DNA from: Methylobacter sp. KS41
GTDB lineage: Bacteria; Pseudomonadota; Gammaproteobacteria; Methylococcales; Methylomonadaceae
NCBI GenBank assembly: GCA_002862125.1
Contig: PHSP01000004.1
Location: 62,001-126,000 of the forward strand
DNA length: 64,000 nt
Direction of reading: 5' to 3'
Shown: piece after piece, positions 52,568-61,275 of the stretch
Layout: the number at the start of each line of letters is the position of its first letter
Numbering within the stretch: the first letter of the stretch is position 1
Notes under the pieces: generated by a model
What the model was told of the DNA's origin: nothing
Database searches by the model: none
Seen by the model: the letters and a program-made list of their open reading frames with translations, nothing else
Translations under genes and position numbers: made by a program

Positions 52568-55500
52568 ATGCCCATCGAACAAGAACGACTCAGCTCGTTA
52601 ATAGAATTCGCCCAACAATCGGCGCGATTACGTGCAAAACTTGTATCTGATGTCAAACAGCACAATATTTTTCATGAATACGAGCGAGATATTGCTAATC
52701 TTCCTGGCTTAGATTTCAACGGAATTGACGATAACAAGGATGTATGGCTGGTCATTCAGCGATTACAAGAATCGCCCGCACCTTATCCAGCCAGTAATCT
52801 TTTGCGAATTTGGATTGATGTAACAAATAATCCCGCCAATGTGCCTGAGCTACGCACACATGTAACCGCAAAAACATTGCTGGAGATTGGAGCGATTGCC
52901 GCTCTGGAAACTGAGGTGAATTTTGATCCCGAACAGCTCATCTCCATTGATACATACGAACAAAAATCTACTGTCGAGGATGAATTAAAGTCGTATATTG
53001 AAAACCTCTGGAAACCATGGGCGCTTGAAGAAAAACGGCGGCGCCGGTCAATTTCTCTGTATGCCAAATTATTTACCCTGAAACAACAACTGGAGGGTGG
53101 AATTGTCGATAACCAAGTTGAATTAACTTGGGGTGCTGGAATAGCCGTATGGAATTTATCGGGCACCCAATTAACCTATCCGTTACTAACTCAGCAGGTT
53201 GAACTGTTACTTAACGAAACAACGATGGCGATTGAAATACGCCCGCGGGATATTGAACCCAAGTTGGAGTTAGATTTTTTTTCGGCCACAGATAATCCTG
53301 GGGTTTCTGCGCTGGATAAAATATCAAAAGATTTTTTTAGCGACACTTCAGTCACATTTTCACCGCTTGATTACAGTTCATTCGAGCCATTAATTCGGTC
53401 GGCTGTCATTCACCTTGATCCAAGCGGCGTCTTTTGGCCGAACCAGACAACAGCTGACGATAGAACAATTCCGCAACCGGATGAAAAACTCACAGTCACC
53501 AATACTTGGGTGTTATTTGCAAGACCACGTAGCGCCAGTTTATTTATACAGGATTTAGAGCGATTCAAGCAACAAATTGAAAATCTGAATACATTACCAA
53601 AAGCAGTCATGGCGTTGGTAACCGACCCTTCGATTACAAATCCGGAAATTTCTTTACCGGCATTTCGTGGTATATCAATGATTCATGGTAGCGGTCATTC
53701 AAACAGCTCTGCCGTGCAAGAATTATTTTTTCCAGATGCTTTCAACGATGAACAAGCTCAAATAGTCCAAAAACTCCAAGTCTACGATGGCGTCGTTGTA
53801 CAGGGGCCGCCGGGGACGGGAAAAACCCATACTATTGCCAATATCATCTGTCATTACTTGGCTCTTGGCCAACGGGTTTTGGTGACTTCAATGAAAGAAC
53901 CCGCACTCAATGTATTGAGAGAAAAATTGCCGGATAGGATTCAACCGCTTGCCATTAGTCTGCTGACTACTGAACAAGATGGTATGAAACAGTTTGAACA
54001 TTCAGTTTCCAAAATTGCTTCGGAGGTACAAGTTATTGATCGGGTGGCTTTTTCTCGGGAAATAGCGCAAATTGAAGCCAATATCGACAATTACCATGCC
54101 AAACTCGCCAAAACCGATGGTCAAATTAACGATTGGGCCATAAAAAATCTCAGTAATATCAATCTGGATGGAGAGCAGATAGAGCCTCGTGAGGCGGCTG
54201 CCGAAGTTGCAAATAATCGAGAAACCGTTGTGCGACTTGAAGATGCTATTTCCATTGGCGCGGAATTCCAGCCACGTTTCACAGATACCGATATAATCAA
54301 ACTTCGCGAATCGCGAAGGGCATTAGGTCAAGACATAGACTATCTGAATTGCAACTTACCGATGATTTCAGCTTTTCCAGATTCTCGTGAATTGCTGCGC
54401 ACCCATCAAGATTTATCCAGATACACAGAGCTTCAGTCCGAAATTGATTCCGGCGGCGTTCCATCATTGGCCAATTCATCCAAAGCCACATTTGAAGCGT
54501 CACAACTATTGTCTGAGCAAATTTCAAACCTAAAAAGGCTTCGCCAGTCGATTAGAAACGCTAATTTAGATTGGACTGAGGTAATGCTAATTCGCCTGCG
54601 CTCGAATAGAGAAAATGAAGTTTTGCAATTGTTCAACGCTCTGTCGATCGAATTTGAAACGGCTTTTGCAGAGCGCACCCAATTTTTAGCGAAGCCAGTA
54701 GAGCCTAGCGAAGGCATTGATGATCTAAATGACATTCTGATTAGTGCTATTCGCCGATGTGCAGAAGGAAAACGGCCTTTTGGCATCAGTGGAATAATAG
54801 GAAAAAACAACGAAAAACAATCTCTTAAAGCCATACGAATTAGCGGTTCTTTGCCTGCTAATCAGGACGATTGGCAACATATTCTCGCCTTTGCATCGCA
54901 TCGACGTTCTATTCGAACTTTATTAACTCGCTGGAATAGTTTGGCAAGTGAGCTTCGACTCCCTGCTATTGCTGTGGAACCTACTCAGGTAGCGGTTGTT
55001 ATCGACCAATTCAACCTGTATCGAAAGCTGGATGAAGTAGTGGCGCTTGAACACGAAATTGCAGCCAATGTGAAAACGGTCTGCCCTTCAAGGTCACAAG
55101 AAGACATCGTAAATAACCATGACGAAGCCTTGAACGAATTACAAAAGATTCTGCATCATCATTTAACCCAGCACAGGCTTGCTGATACTTGGGCGATAAA
55201 AGAACGATTTCAACAAATACTTTCTGGTTGTTCAGGTCGCATCACGATTGAGATAAAAAATTTTGTGGCTCAAACGCTTGGCAACCCTGCGGTAAACGAT
55301 GCCCGTCTGCAAGAGCAATGGTCGACGTTAATGGAGGAATTACGTCGAGTTCAAGGGCTAAATCAACATTTAGTAACCGTTGAGAGCGTTATCCAACTCA
55401 TTATCGAATCAGGCGCACCCCGTTGGGCAAATCTGCTTAGAAGTGAAGCCGTTACGTCGACAACGGACACTTTACTCCCGGATAATTGGCGGAAATTATG

Positions 55501-57211
55501 GCGTATCAATCGCCTTGCTAACTATCTTGAAACTATTGATGGGCGTGCAGAATTAAAACGGCTCGTTAAATTGCGGGCAGATATCGAAAACGATTTAGCT
55601 CGATCTTATCAAGACACAGTTGCTAAACGCACATGGCTAAAATTGGCGGAAAATGCTACACCCAGCGTCAAAGCTGCTTTGCAGGCTTATTTGGCTGCGA
55701 TAATGCGAATAGGAAGAGGCAGAGGAAGAAGGGTGCCGTTGTATCAAAGACAAGCGAGAAATGCGGCGGCGATGGCCACCCCGGCGATTCCTTGCTGGAT
55801 CATGCCTCATTACCGTGTCTCTGAATCTCTTCCTGCCGAATTTGGTTGCTTCGACCTCGTCATTATTGACGAAGCATCGCAATCTGACTTGTCGGCGTTA
55901 CCAGCGATATTTCGCGCCAAAAAAGTTTTGGTGGTAGGTGACGACAAGCAGGTTTCGCCCGATGGCTCTTTCATGGATACGCAAGCTATTCAGAACTTGG
56001 TTAACCGTTATCTGCTCGATCAATTCCCGATGTACCGTGATCAAATGACACCTGATCGATCCATCTACGATCTGTTCAAGGTGGTATTTGCCGATTCTGC
56101 CACGATGTTGAAAGAACATTTTCGATGTGTTGCGCCCATTATCGAATATTCGAAGCGAGAAGTTTATAAGCACGAGCTTAAGCCACTAAGAATTCCGAAA
56201 GCTTCAGAGCGTCTTGATCCTCCTTTGATAGATGTCATTATCGAAGATGGCTTCCGCAAAGGGGATATTAATCTGGGTGAAGCGCTTTATATCGTCAATG
56301 AAATCAAAGCTATCATTCAAGACCCTCGAATGAAGACCCGTTCTATAGGTGTGGTGTCTCTGTTAGGTGACAAACAGGCGTTAAAAATTTGGGAAATGCT
56401 CAATGCCGACGATCTCGATGAAGAGGGACTGCCGGTTGGCTTGCCTCCCGATATTATTGATCGGCATAAAATTGCCTGTGGCGATGCGCGTACTTTTCAA
56501 GGTAAAGAGAGAGACATTATGTTTTTATCGATGATTGTTTCCAAAGGAAATGCTAGTGCTTTATCACGAGATACTTTTATTCAACGATTCAATGTGGCGG
56601 CATCTCGTGCACGTGACCGAATGTATCTTGTTCGTAGTATTACAACAGACGATTTAAGTAATGCAGACTCACTACGCCGCAATTTGATTGCTCATTTTGC
56701 TGCGCCATTTGCTCAAGATGAGATTCGTGTTGAAAATCTTAAGGAGCTTTGCGAATCCGATTTTGAAAGAGAAGTGTATGACTTACTTACCGAACGTGGC
56801 TATCGTGTTATACCTCAAGTGAAATTTGGAGGTAAGGCAAACGGTTCTCATGAATTTCGTATCGACATGGTTGTTGAAGGCCATCAAGATAATCGTTTGG
56901 CTATCGAATGCGATGGTGATCGTTATCATGGGCCTGATCGTTGGGATGACGATATGCGTCGCCAGCGTATTTTGGAAAGAGCTGGATGGCGGTTTTGGCG
57001 TTGTTTTGCATCCACTTTTGTTATGCGTCGAGAAGAAGTTATTGATGATTTGCTGAAAACACTGAATGAGCTGGGTATTGAGCCGATTGGTACAGAGAGA
57101 GCAGGTCGTAGCCTTCATAGCCAACAACGTTTGTACTCAGCTTTCCCGATGAACCCAATTGATTCATTTTCACCAGAACTAGGCGAAATATCACGGCTAA
57201 ACATTGAATAA
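52568..57211 (+). CDS. Large SF1 helicase with C-terminal DUF559/Vsr-like nuclease; candidate defence gene
   Basis: 1547 residues. An N-terminal region of about 400 residues without a recognised domain is followed by an SF1 helicase core: Walker A GPPGTGKT (413-420), Walker B IIDEAS (D1101-E1102), motif around RTFQGKERDIMFLSM and motif VI NVAASRARDRMYLV. A long helical insertion (about 470-1060) splits the core. The C-terminus is an endonuclease of the DUF559/MTES_1575 type (D1433, E1447, D1449 in LAIECDGDRYHG, then the long helix with RILERAGWRFWR). Base composition is visibly AT-richer than the cobalamin genes around it. Proteins of this build are found among anti-phage candidates; no corrin function is expected. 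Confidence 0.82.
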   Translation: MPIEQERLSSLIEFAQQSARLRAKLVSDVKQHNIFHEYERDIANLPGLDFNGIDDNKDVWLVIQRLQESPAPYPASNLLRIWIDVTNNPANVPELRTHVTAKTLLEIGAIAALETEVNFDPEQLISIDTYEQKSTVEDELKSYIENLWKPWALEEKRRRRSISLYAKLFTLKQQLEGGIVDNQVELTWGAGIAVWNLSGTQLTYPLLTQQVELLLNETTMAIEIRPRDIEPKLELDFFSATDNPGVSALDKISKDFFSDTSVTFSPLDYSSFEPLIRSAVIHLDPSGVFWPNQTTADDRTIPQPDEKLTVTNTWVLFARPRSASLFIQDLERFKQQIENLNTLPKAVMALVTDPSITNPEISLPAFRGISMIHGSGHSNSSAVQELFFPDAFNDEQAQIVQKLQVYDGVVVQGPPGTGKTHTIANIICHYLALGQRVLVTSMKEPALNVLREKLPDRIQPLAISLLTTEQDGMKQFEHSVSKIASEVQVIDRVAFSREIAQIEANIDNYHAKLAKTDGQINDWAIKNLSNINLDGEQIEPREAAAEVANNRETVVRLEDAISIGAEFQPRFTDTDIIKLRESRRALGQDIDYLNCNLPMISAFPDSRELLRTHQDLSRYTELQSEIDSGGVPSLANSSKATFEASQLLSEQISNLKRLRQSIRNANLDWTEVMLIRLRSNRENEVLQLFNALSIEFETAFAERTQFLAKPVEPSEGIDDLNDILISAIRRCAEGKRPFGISGIIGKNNEKQSLKAIRISGSLPANQDDWQHILAFASHRRSIRTLLTRWNSLASELRLPAIAVEPTQVAVVIDQFNLYRKLDEVVALEHEIAANVKTVCPSRSQEDIVNNHDEALNELQKILHHHLTQHRLADTWAIKERFQQILSGCSGRITIEIKNFVAQTLGNPAVNDARLQEQWSTLMEELRRVQGLNQHLVTVESVIQLIIESGAPRWANLLRSEAVTSTTDTLLPDNWRKLWRINRLANYLETIDGRAELKRLVKLRADIENDLARSYQDTVAKRTWLKLAENATPSVKAALQAYLAAIMRIGRGRGRRVPLYQRQARNAAAMATPAIPCWIMPHYRVSESLPAEFGCFDLVIIDEASQSDLSALPAIFRAKKVLVVGDDKQVSPDGSFMDTQAIQNLVNRYLLDQFPMYRDQMTPDRSIYDLFKVVFADSATMLKEHFRCVAPIIEYSKREVYKHELKPLRIPKASERLDPPLIDVIIEDGFRKGDINLGEALYIVNEIKAIIQDPRMKTRSIGVVSLLGDKQALKIWEMLNADDLDEEGLPVGLPPDIIDRHKIACGDARTFQGKERDIMFLSMIVSKGNASALSRDTFIQRFNVAASRARDRMYLVRSITTDDLSNADSLRRNLIAHFAAPFAQDEIRVENLKELCESDFEREVYDLLTERGYRVIPQVKFGGKANGSHEFRIDMVVEGHQDNRLAIECDGDRYHGPDRWDDDMRRQRILERAGWRFWRCFASTFVMRREEVIDDLLKTLNELGIEPIGTERAGRSLHSQQRLYSAFPMNPIDSFSPELGEISRLNIE

Positions 57212-57422
57212 ATTGTCTATGAGTCGATGATAGGTGACGTAGCAACCGATTTATCTGTGCGCTTCGTACCTCGGCAACAGTTCATGCATTCCACGACTGC
57301 CTTCTGCTTCCTTATAGTCATCAGCGCGACTTCGCTTAATGTGAACCGTTTAAGTTTATAAATTTTCGTTACTAAAATATCGTGTCCTTCGTGAAAAAAA
57401 CAAACAATGTGAATATAACAAC

Positions 57423-58970
57423 ATGAAAGGTGTTTTAAATTTGGTTTCGGTAGGGCCCGGCTTTGCCGATTTGATCGTCCCGCGCGCTGAAGCGGCGTTG
57501 CGGGACAGTGATGTGATTGTCGCATATGAACTTTATCTGCGCTGGATTGAGCCTTGGCTGGCGAATAAGGAAATTCACACGCCGCCGCTGACTCAGGAAC
57601 GCGAGCGGGCCTTGCTGGCCATTGAAAAAGCCCGTAACGGCGCAAAAGTGGCGTTGATTTCCAGCGGCGATATTGGTATTTATGCCATGGCGGCGCTGGC
57701 TTTTGATGAAATGCGCGAGGATGACGAATACGACGTCAACGTGATTCCCGGCATTACCTCCGCCAGCGCCTGCGCTTCGCTATTGGGCTCGCCGTTGTCT
57801 CATGACTTCGCCACGCTAAGTCTGTCCGATTTGCTATGTCCGTGGGACTGGATTGAGCAGCGCGGCAGGCACATCGCCGAAGCCGATCTTGCCTGCGTGC
57901 TTTATAACGTGCAGAGCGCGGGCCGGTCGCAAGGCGTGTACCGCATCCTGAATATCATGCTGGAATCGAAAATGCCGCAAACCCTGTGCGGCGTGGTGCG
58001 CAATGCTTATCGACCCGGTCAGGAAGTCAGTATTTATCGTTTGGACGAGCTGCCATCCTTACAATTTGATATGCTCACCACCATCGTGATAGGCAATCGC
58101 TTTACCCGGCGTAAACGGGGATTTATCTTCACGCCGCGTGGTTATAACGCCTGGGAACCCGCTGCCGCAGAACTGGTCACACAGGATTTACCGGAGCAGG
58201 CGCTGTGGGTTTTTTCCGGCACCAGTGACGGCAATGCGCTCGCCAGCCGCCTGGCGGGGCAAGGTTATCCCGTTGTGGTCTCCACGGCCACCGGCTATGG
58301 TGGCGAGATAGCGGCCCGGCATTGCACTGGCGTATCGATATGGGTCGGACAGCAGGGCGTTGAAGCGCGCAGGCAGGCATTGCAGCATCATCAGGCGCGG
58401 GGATTGATCGACGCGACCCACCCTTACGCCAGCTTGATGTCGGAGCAATTGATGGGGCTGTCGAAAAGTCTTGGCATTCCGTATCTGCGCTATGAACGGG
58501 CCAGTTCCTTTTCAGCCGCTACCGGCCTGTTATGCGGGTCCGCGGAACAGGCGGCCGAGCAAGCCATTGCACGGGGCAAGCGCATTTTTTTGGCTACGGG
58601 CTCCAAGGATTTAGCGGCATTTCTTAAAGCGCCGGGCGCGGGAGAATGTGAATGGTTTGTACGCCTGACCCCTGAACCGGAATTTATCCAGCGCGCAATC
58701 GATTTGGGGGTGCCGCGCAGCCACATTTGCGCCATGCAAGGGCCGTTCTCGCAAGCTTTCAATGAGGCTTTGTGGCGGGATTGGGCGATTAATTGCGTCG
58801 TCACCAAGGATTCCGGCGATGCGGGCGGCTATCAGGCTAAAGCCGCCGCGGCACAGGCGCTGGCTATCCCGTTACTGGTCATTCAACGTCCAAAACTCAC
58901 CTATCCGCTGATCACTTCAAGTTTTGATGAGGTCGTCAAGCACGCACAAACATGGCAACACCCGGCATGA
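57423..58970 (+). CDS. cbiH/cbiJ: Fusion of cobalt-precorrin-3B C17-methyltransferase CbiH and precorrin-6A reductase CbiJ
   Basis: 515 residues. The first 245 or so are the methylase (SVGPGFADLIVPRAEAAL, SSGDIGIYAMAALAF, IPGITSASACASLLGSPL, LYNVQSAGRSQ). The rest is the reductase (VFSGTSDGNALASRL, GLIDATHPYASLMSEQL, FVRLTPEPEF, VVTKDSGDAGGYQAK). One polypeptide thus performs ring contraction/C17 methylation and a later reduction. The ATG at 57423 is 211 bp after the helicase stop; the stop overlaps the cobW start by 19 bp. Confidence 0.92.
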   Translation: MKGVLNLVSVGPGFADLIVPRAEAALRDSDVIVAYELYLRWIEPWLANKEIHTPPLTQERERALLAIEKARNGAKVALISSGDIGIYAMAALAFDEMREDDEYDVNVIPGITSASACASLLGSPLSHDFATLSLSDLLCPWDWIEQRGRHIAEADLACVLYNVQSAGRSQGVYRILNIMLESKMPQTLCGVVRNAYRPGQEVSIYRLDELPSLQFDMLTTIVIGNRFTRRKRGFIFTPRGYNAWEPAAAELVTQDLPEQALWVFSGTSDGNALASRLAGQGYPVVVSTATGYGGEIAARHCTGVSIWVGQQGVEARRQALQHHQARGLIDATHPYASLMSEQLMGLSKSLGIPYLRYERASSFSAATGLLCGSAEQAAEQAIARGKRIFLATGSKDLAAFLKAPGAGECEWFVRLTPEPEFIQRAIDLGVPRSHICAMQGPFSQAFNEALWRDWAINCVVTKDSGDAGGYQAKAAAAQALAIPLLVIQRPKLTYPLITSSFDEVVKHAQTWQHPA

Positions 58971-60082
58971 ATGCATTGATTCCCGTTACCATCGTCACCG
59001 GTTTTCTGGGTTCCGGCAAAACGACCCTGCTGAGCAGCTTGATTAAAGCCAGGCAGGACAGACGCCTCGCCTTGTTGATCAATGAGTTTGGTGAAGTTTC
59101 AATCGACGGCGCGCTGATGCGTGACTGCGCCGATGGCAATGAACACATCCGTATCCACGATTTTCCTCACGGCCTGATTGCCTACAGTGATGATAATTTT
59201 TTTGTTCCGGCCATGCAAGCCATTGTAGAGCGCCGCGCGCAGGTCGATCATGTCTTGATTGAAACTTCCGGTCTGGCCTTGCCCACGGCGGTTATGGAGT
59301 TATTGCAAACGCCTGAACTGGCGGAAGACTTTATTCTGGATGCGACCTTGGCGGTAGTCGATACTCCTTTATTGCTGGCTAATGAATTCGATGGGAATCA
59401 GGCTGCTTCAAGTCCCCAATCCGCTGTAGCTGCGCTGTTTGAGCAGCAACTGGAATACGCCGATGTTGTCGTCTTGAATAAAATCGATGCGCTGGATGAA
59501 GATGATTTGCTGCTGGCTGAAACGCGGGTCCGTGAGCGGGCTCCCAACGTGCGCTTCCTGGAACTGGCTTATCAGGCAAAACTGGATACTCGTCTCGCCT
59601 TGGGATTGCGTCTGCATCAACCGGCATTGACAGCGCATAGCCATCGTTTTACGCCGGTTGCCACTATGCCTGGAGATAATGCCCGCTTATTAGGCAATCA
59701 TGGCATCGTTGACGGCCATGCGCATTCAGGTCTCGCCAGTCACAGTCATGGCCTGGCAACGCACAAACATTTTCATGAACAGGACCCAGGCTGGCTGTCA
59801 TTCGTGCTGCGCAGCCAGGAACCGCAGCAGCCGGAAGCGCTAAAAACGGCGCTTGCCGAAACCGCCAAGTCGGAACCGGTGTTGCGCATCAAAGGTTTTA
59901 TTCTGACCGCTAATCCGGAGGACGCCATGCTCGTGCAAGGCGTCCGCGCCCGCATGATCATCAGCCGTTATGCTGAAAAAAAATCAGCACCGGCTTCAGA
60001 AATTGTTTTTATCGGTTATCATCTTAATCGAAATAAGGTAGCGGCGCTGTTGTCGCAAATGACGGCGACACAGTGGAAATAA
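58952..60082 (+). CDS. cobW: CobW-like COG0523 GTPase lacking the CxCC motif
   Basis: 376 residues. Walker A GFLGSGKTTL (residues 17-26), NEFGEVSIDGAL, Walker B IETSGLALP and NKID guanine motif (VVLNKIDAL) are intact, so it should bind and hydrolyse GTP. The metal-binding CxCC that normally follows Asn-Gly is replaced by L75-I-A77-Y78 (HGLIAYSDD). A His-rich segment at about 213-262 (HSHRF, HAHSGLASHSHGLATHKHFH) may supply metal ligands instead. CobW is thought to deliver cobalt for corrin synthesis. Confidence 0.87.
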   Translation: MATPGMNALIPVTIVTGFLGSGKTTLLSSLIKARQDRRLALLINEFGEVSIDGALMRDCADGNEHIRIHDFPHGLIAYSDDNFFVPAMQAIVERRAQVDHVLIETSGLALPTAVMELLQTPELAEDFILDATLAVVDTPLLLANEFDGNQAASSPQSAVAALFEQQLEYADVVVLNKIDALDEDDLLLAETRVRERAPNVRFLELAYQAKLDTRLALGLRLHQPALTAHSHRFTPVATMPGDNARLLGNHGIVDGHAHSGLASHSHGLATHKHFHEQDPGWLSFVLRSQEPQQPEALKTALAETAKSEPVLRIKGFILTANPEDAMLVQGVRARMIISRYAEKKSAPASEIVFIGYHLNRNKVAALLSQMTATQWK

Positions 60083-60148
60083 ACCCCGCAGCTCATTAGT
60101 GAATAACACTTTGATGGTCTAAGTATCTACTCAAATCATATCGCCGTC

Positions 60149-60171
60149 ATTCCGGCAGGGATTGCCGGAAT
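60149..60171. repeat. ATTCCGGCA hairpin repeat downstream of cobW
   Basis: The 9-bp arms ATTCCGGCA and TGCCGGAAT are separated by GGGAT. It is a REP-like hairpin in the non-coding stretch between cobW and the broken antitoxin gene. Confidence 0.65.
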
Positions 60172-60366
60172 CCAGAGCACAGGGATGTGCAAAACGGTAA
60201 GTGAGTTGTTAATATTGCCATCCATGGCTTCTGGATCTCGGCACAAATCTGTCTCGAATAGATTTATATTTACCCGAAGGGCGGCTGGCAGGATAGACTG
60301 TCGTGAATCCCTACAGAGATGACGGCTTCTGTAGGTATCTAATCATTTGGAGAAAAGGTTAGGATT

Positions 60367-60622
60367 ATGAAAGCTAATGAATTTGACAAACAATTTGATA
60401 AGAGAGATGACATCCTGAATGCCTTGGACTTAATCTAAGGCAAAGAGAGTTATGCAAGATCAGAAGTGTGTGAACGTTGACTTTCCTGCTTGGATGGTCG
60501 AGTCATTAGATAGAGAAGCCGACAGGGTTGGTGTAACGAGTCAGTCCATCATAAAAGTATGGTTAGCTGAACGCCTTGAAGAATTGGCTGCCAACAAAGC
60601 ATTACAGCGAACAAGCCGCTGA
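60367..60622 (+). pseudogene. CopG/ribbon-helix-helix antitoxin gene broken by a one-base frameshift
   Basis: Two frames together make one antitoxin. ATG 60367 encodes MKANEFDKQFDKRDDILNAL-DL and then hits TAA at 60436. From 60434 the next frame reads SKAKRVMQDQ and on through VNVDFPAWMVESLDREADR, VTSQSIIKVWLAERLEEL, ending at TGA 60622. One extra base at about 60433 restores the family pattern DLSKA when removed. An internal ATG at 60452 could still make a 56-residue RHH protein. No BrnT-like toxin lies upstream. Confidence 0.75.
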
Positions 60623-60648
60623 ATGCTTTACCCGCAACGCTTTGTAGT

Positions 60649-60665
60649 GGTACGCGATGCGCACC
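60649..60665. repeat. Hairpin repeat, GGTACGC-type (imperfect)
   Basis: GGTACGC-GAT-GCGCACC, one mismatch in 7-bp arms; related to the repeats at 15385 and 61237. It lies between the broken antitoxin and hicB. Confidence 0.5.
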
Positions 60666-60739
60666 TTACTTGGCTTCTATGGCTATAAACTGCCGGGAGC
60701 CTTACTTTATGGTCAAAAAAGAAAACTTGGAGAAATTAT

Positions 60740-60946
60740 ATGAGATTCAGTGTAACAATCGATCGTGACGAAGACGGTATCTGGGTCGTCGAATGTCCGG
60801 CTATCCCTGGTTGCGTTACTCAAGGTCAGACTAAGGAAGAGGCACTGGAAAACATCCGGGATGCAATTTCTCAGTGCCTTCAAGTACGTGCCGAGCTTGG
60901 GTTGCCATTGACAATTGAGACTCGCCAAGTCGAGGTGGCAGCATAA
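60740..60946 (+). CDS. hicB: HicB-family antitoxin
   Basis: 68 residues, the degenerate RNase-H-like HicB fold (RFSVTIDRDEDGIWVVECPAIPGCVTQGQTKEEAL). GGAGAAA precedes the ATG. It has no separate C-terminal DNA-binding domain, so it is a short-form HicB. The stop overlaps the hicA start (TAATG), giving a hicB-hicA order. Confidence 0.9.
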   Translation: MRFSVTIDRDEDGIWVVECPAIPGCVTQGQTKEEALENIRDAISQCLQVRAELGLPLTIETRQVEVAA

Positions 60947-61170
60947 TGTCGCCTTCGCTCCCCGTTCTCAGCGGACGCGAAGTTGTCCGTGCATTTGAAT
61001 CGTTGGGATGGCAGGTTGCGCGGCAAAGCGGGAGCCATATCATCATGGTCAAAGAGAGTGAAATGACGACGTTATCGATTCCCGACCATCGGGAAGTCGC
61101 AAAGGGAACGTTACGAAGCCTGATTCGCGCTGCTGGTATCACAGTAAGCGAGTTTATCGCAAGAACGTAA
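60946..61170 (+). CDS. hicA: HicA-family mRNA interferase toxin
   Basis: 74 residues with the double-stranded-RNA-binding-like fold and the catalytic His in RQSGSHIIM. LSIPDHREVAKGTLRSLIRAAGI is the family C-terminus. It degrades mRNA when not bound by HicB. The module sits within the cobalamin operon, between cobW and cbiA. Confidence 0.92.
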   Translation: MSPSLPVLSGREVVRAFESLGWQVARQSGSHIIMVKESEMTTLSIPDHREVAKGTLRSLIRAAGITVSEFIART

Positions 61171-61236
61171 ACAAGCCAGGTAGAGTAAGCATCTCGTACC
61201 TTTTTGAGACTTGATTTACCTGGAACGCTTTAAAAA

Positions 61237-61255
61237 GGGTACGCGATGCGTACCC
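61237..61255. repeat. Hairpin repeat, GGTACGC-type (perfect)
   Basis: GGGTACGC-GAT-GCGTACCC, perfect 8-bp arms, 21 bp upstream of the cbiA start. Same family as 15385-15405 and 60649-60665. Confidence 0.6.
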
Positions 61256-61275
61256 TACAAAAAATCTGCATATAA

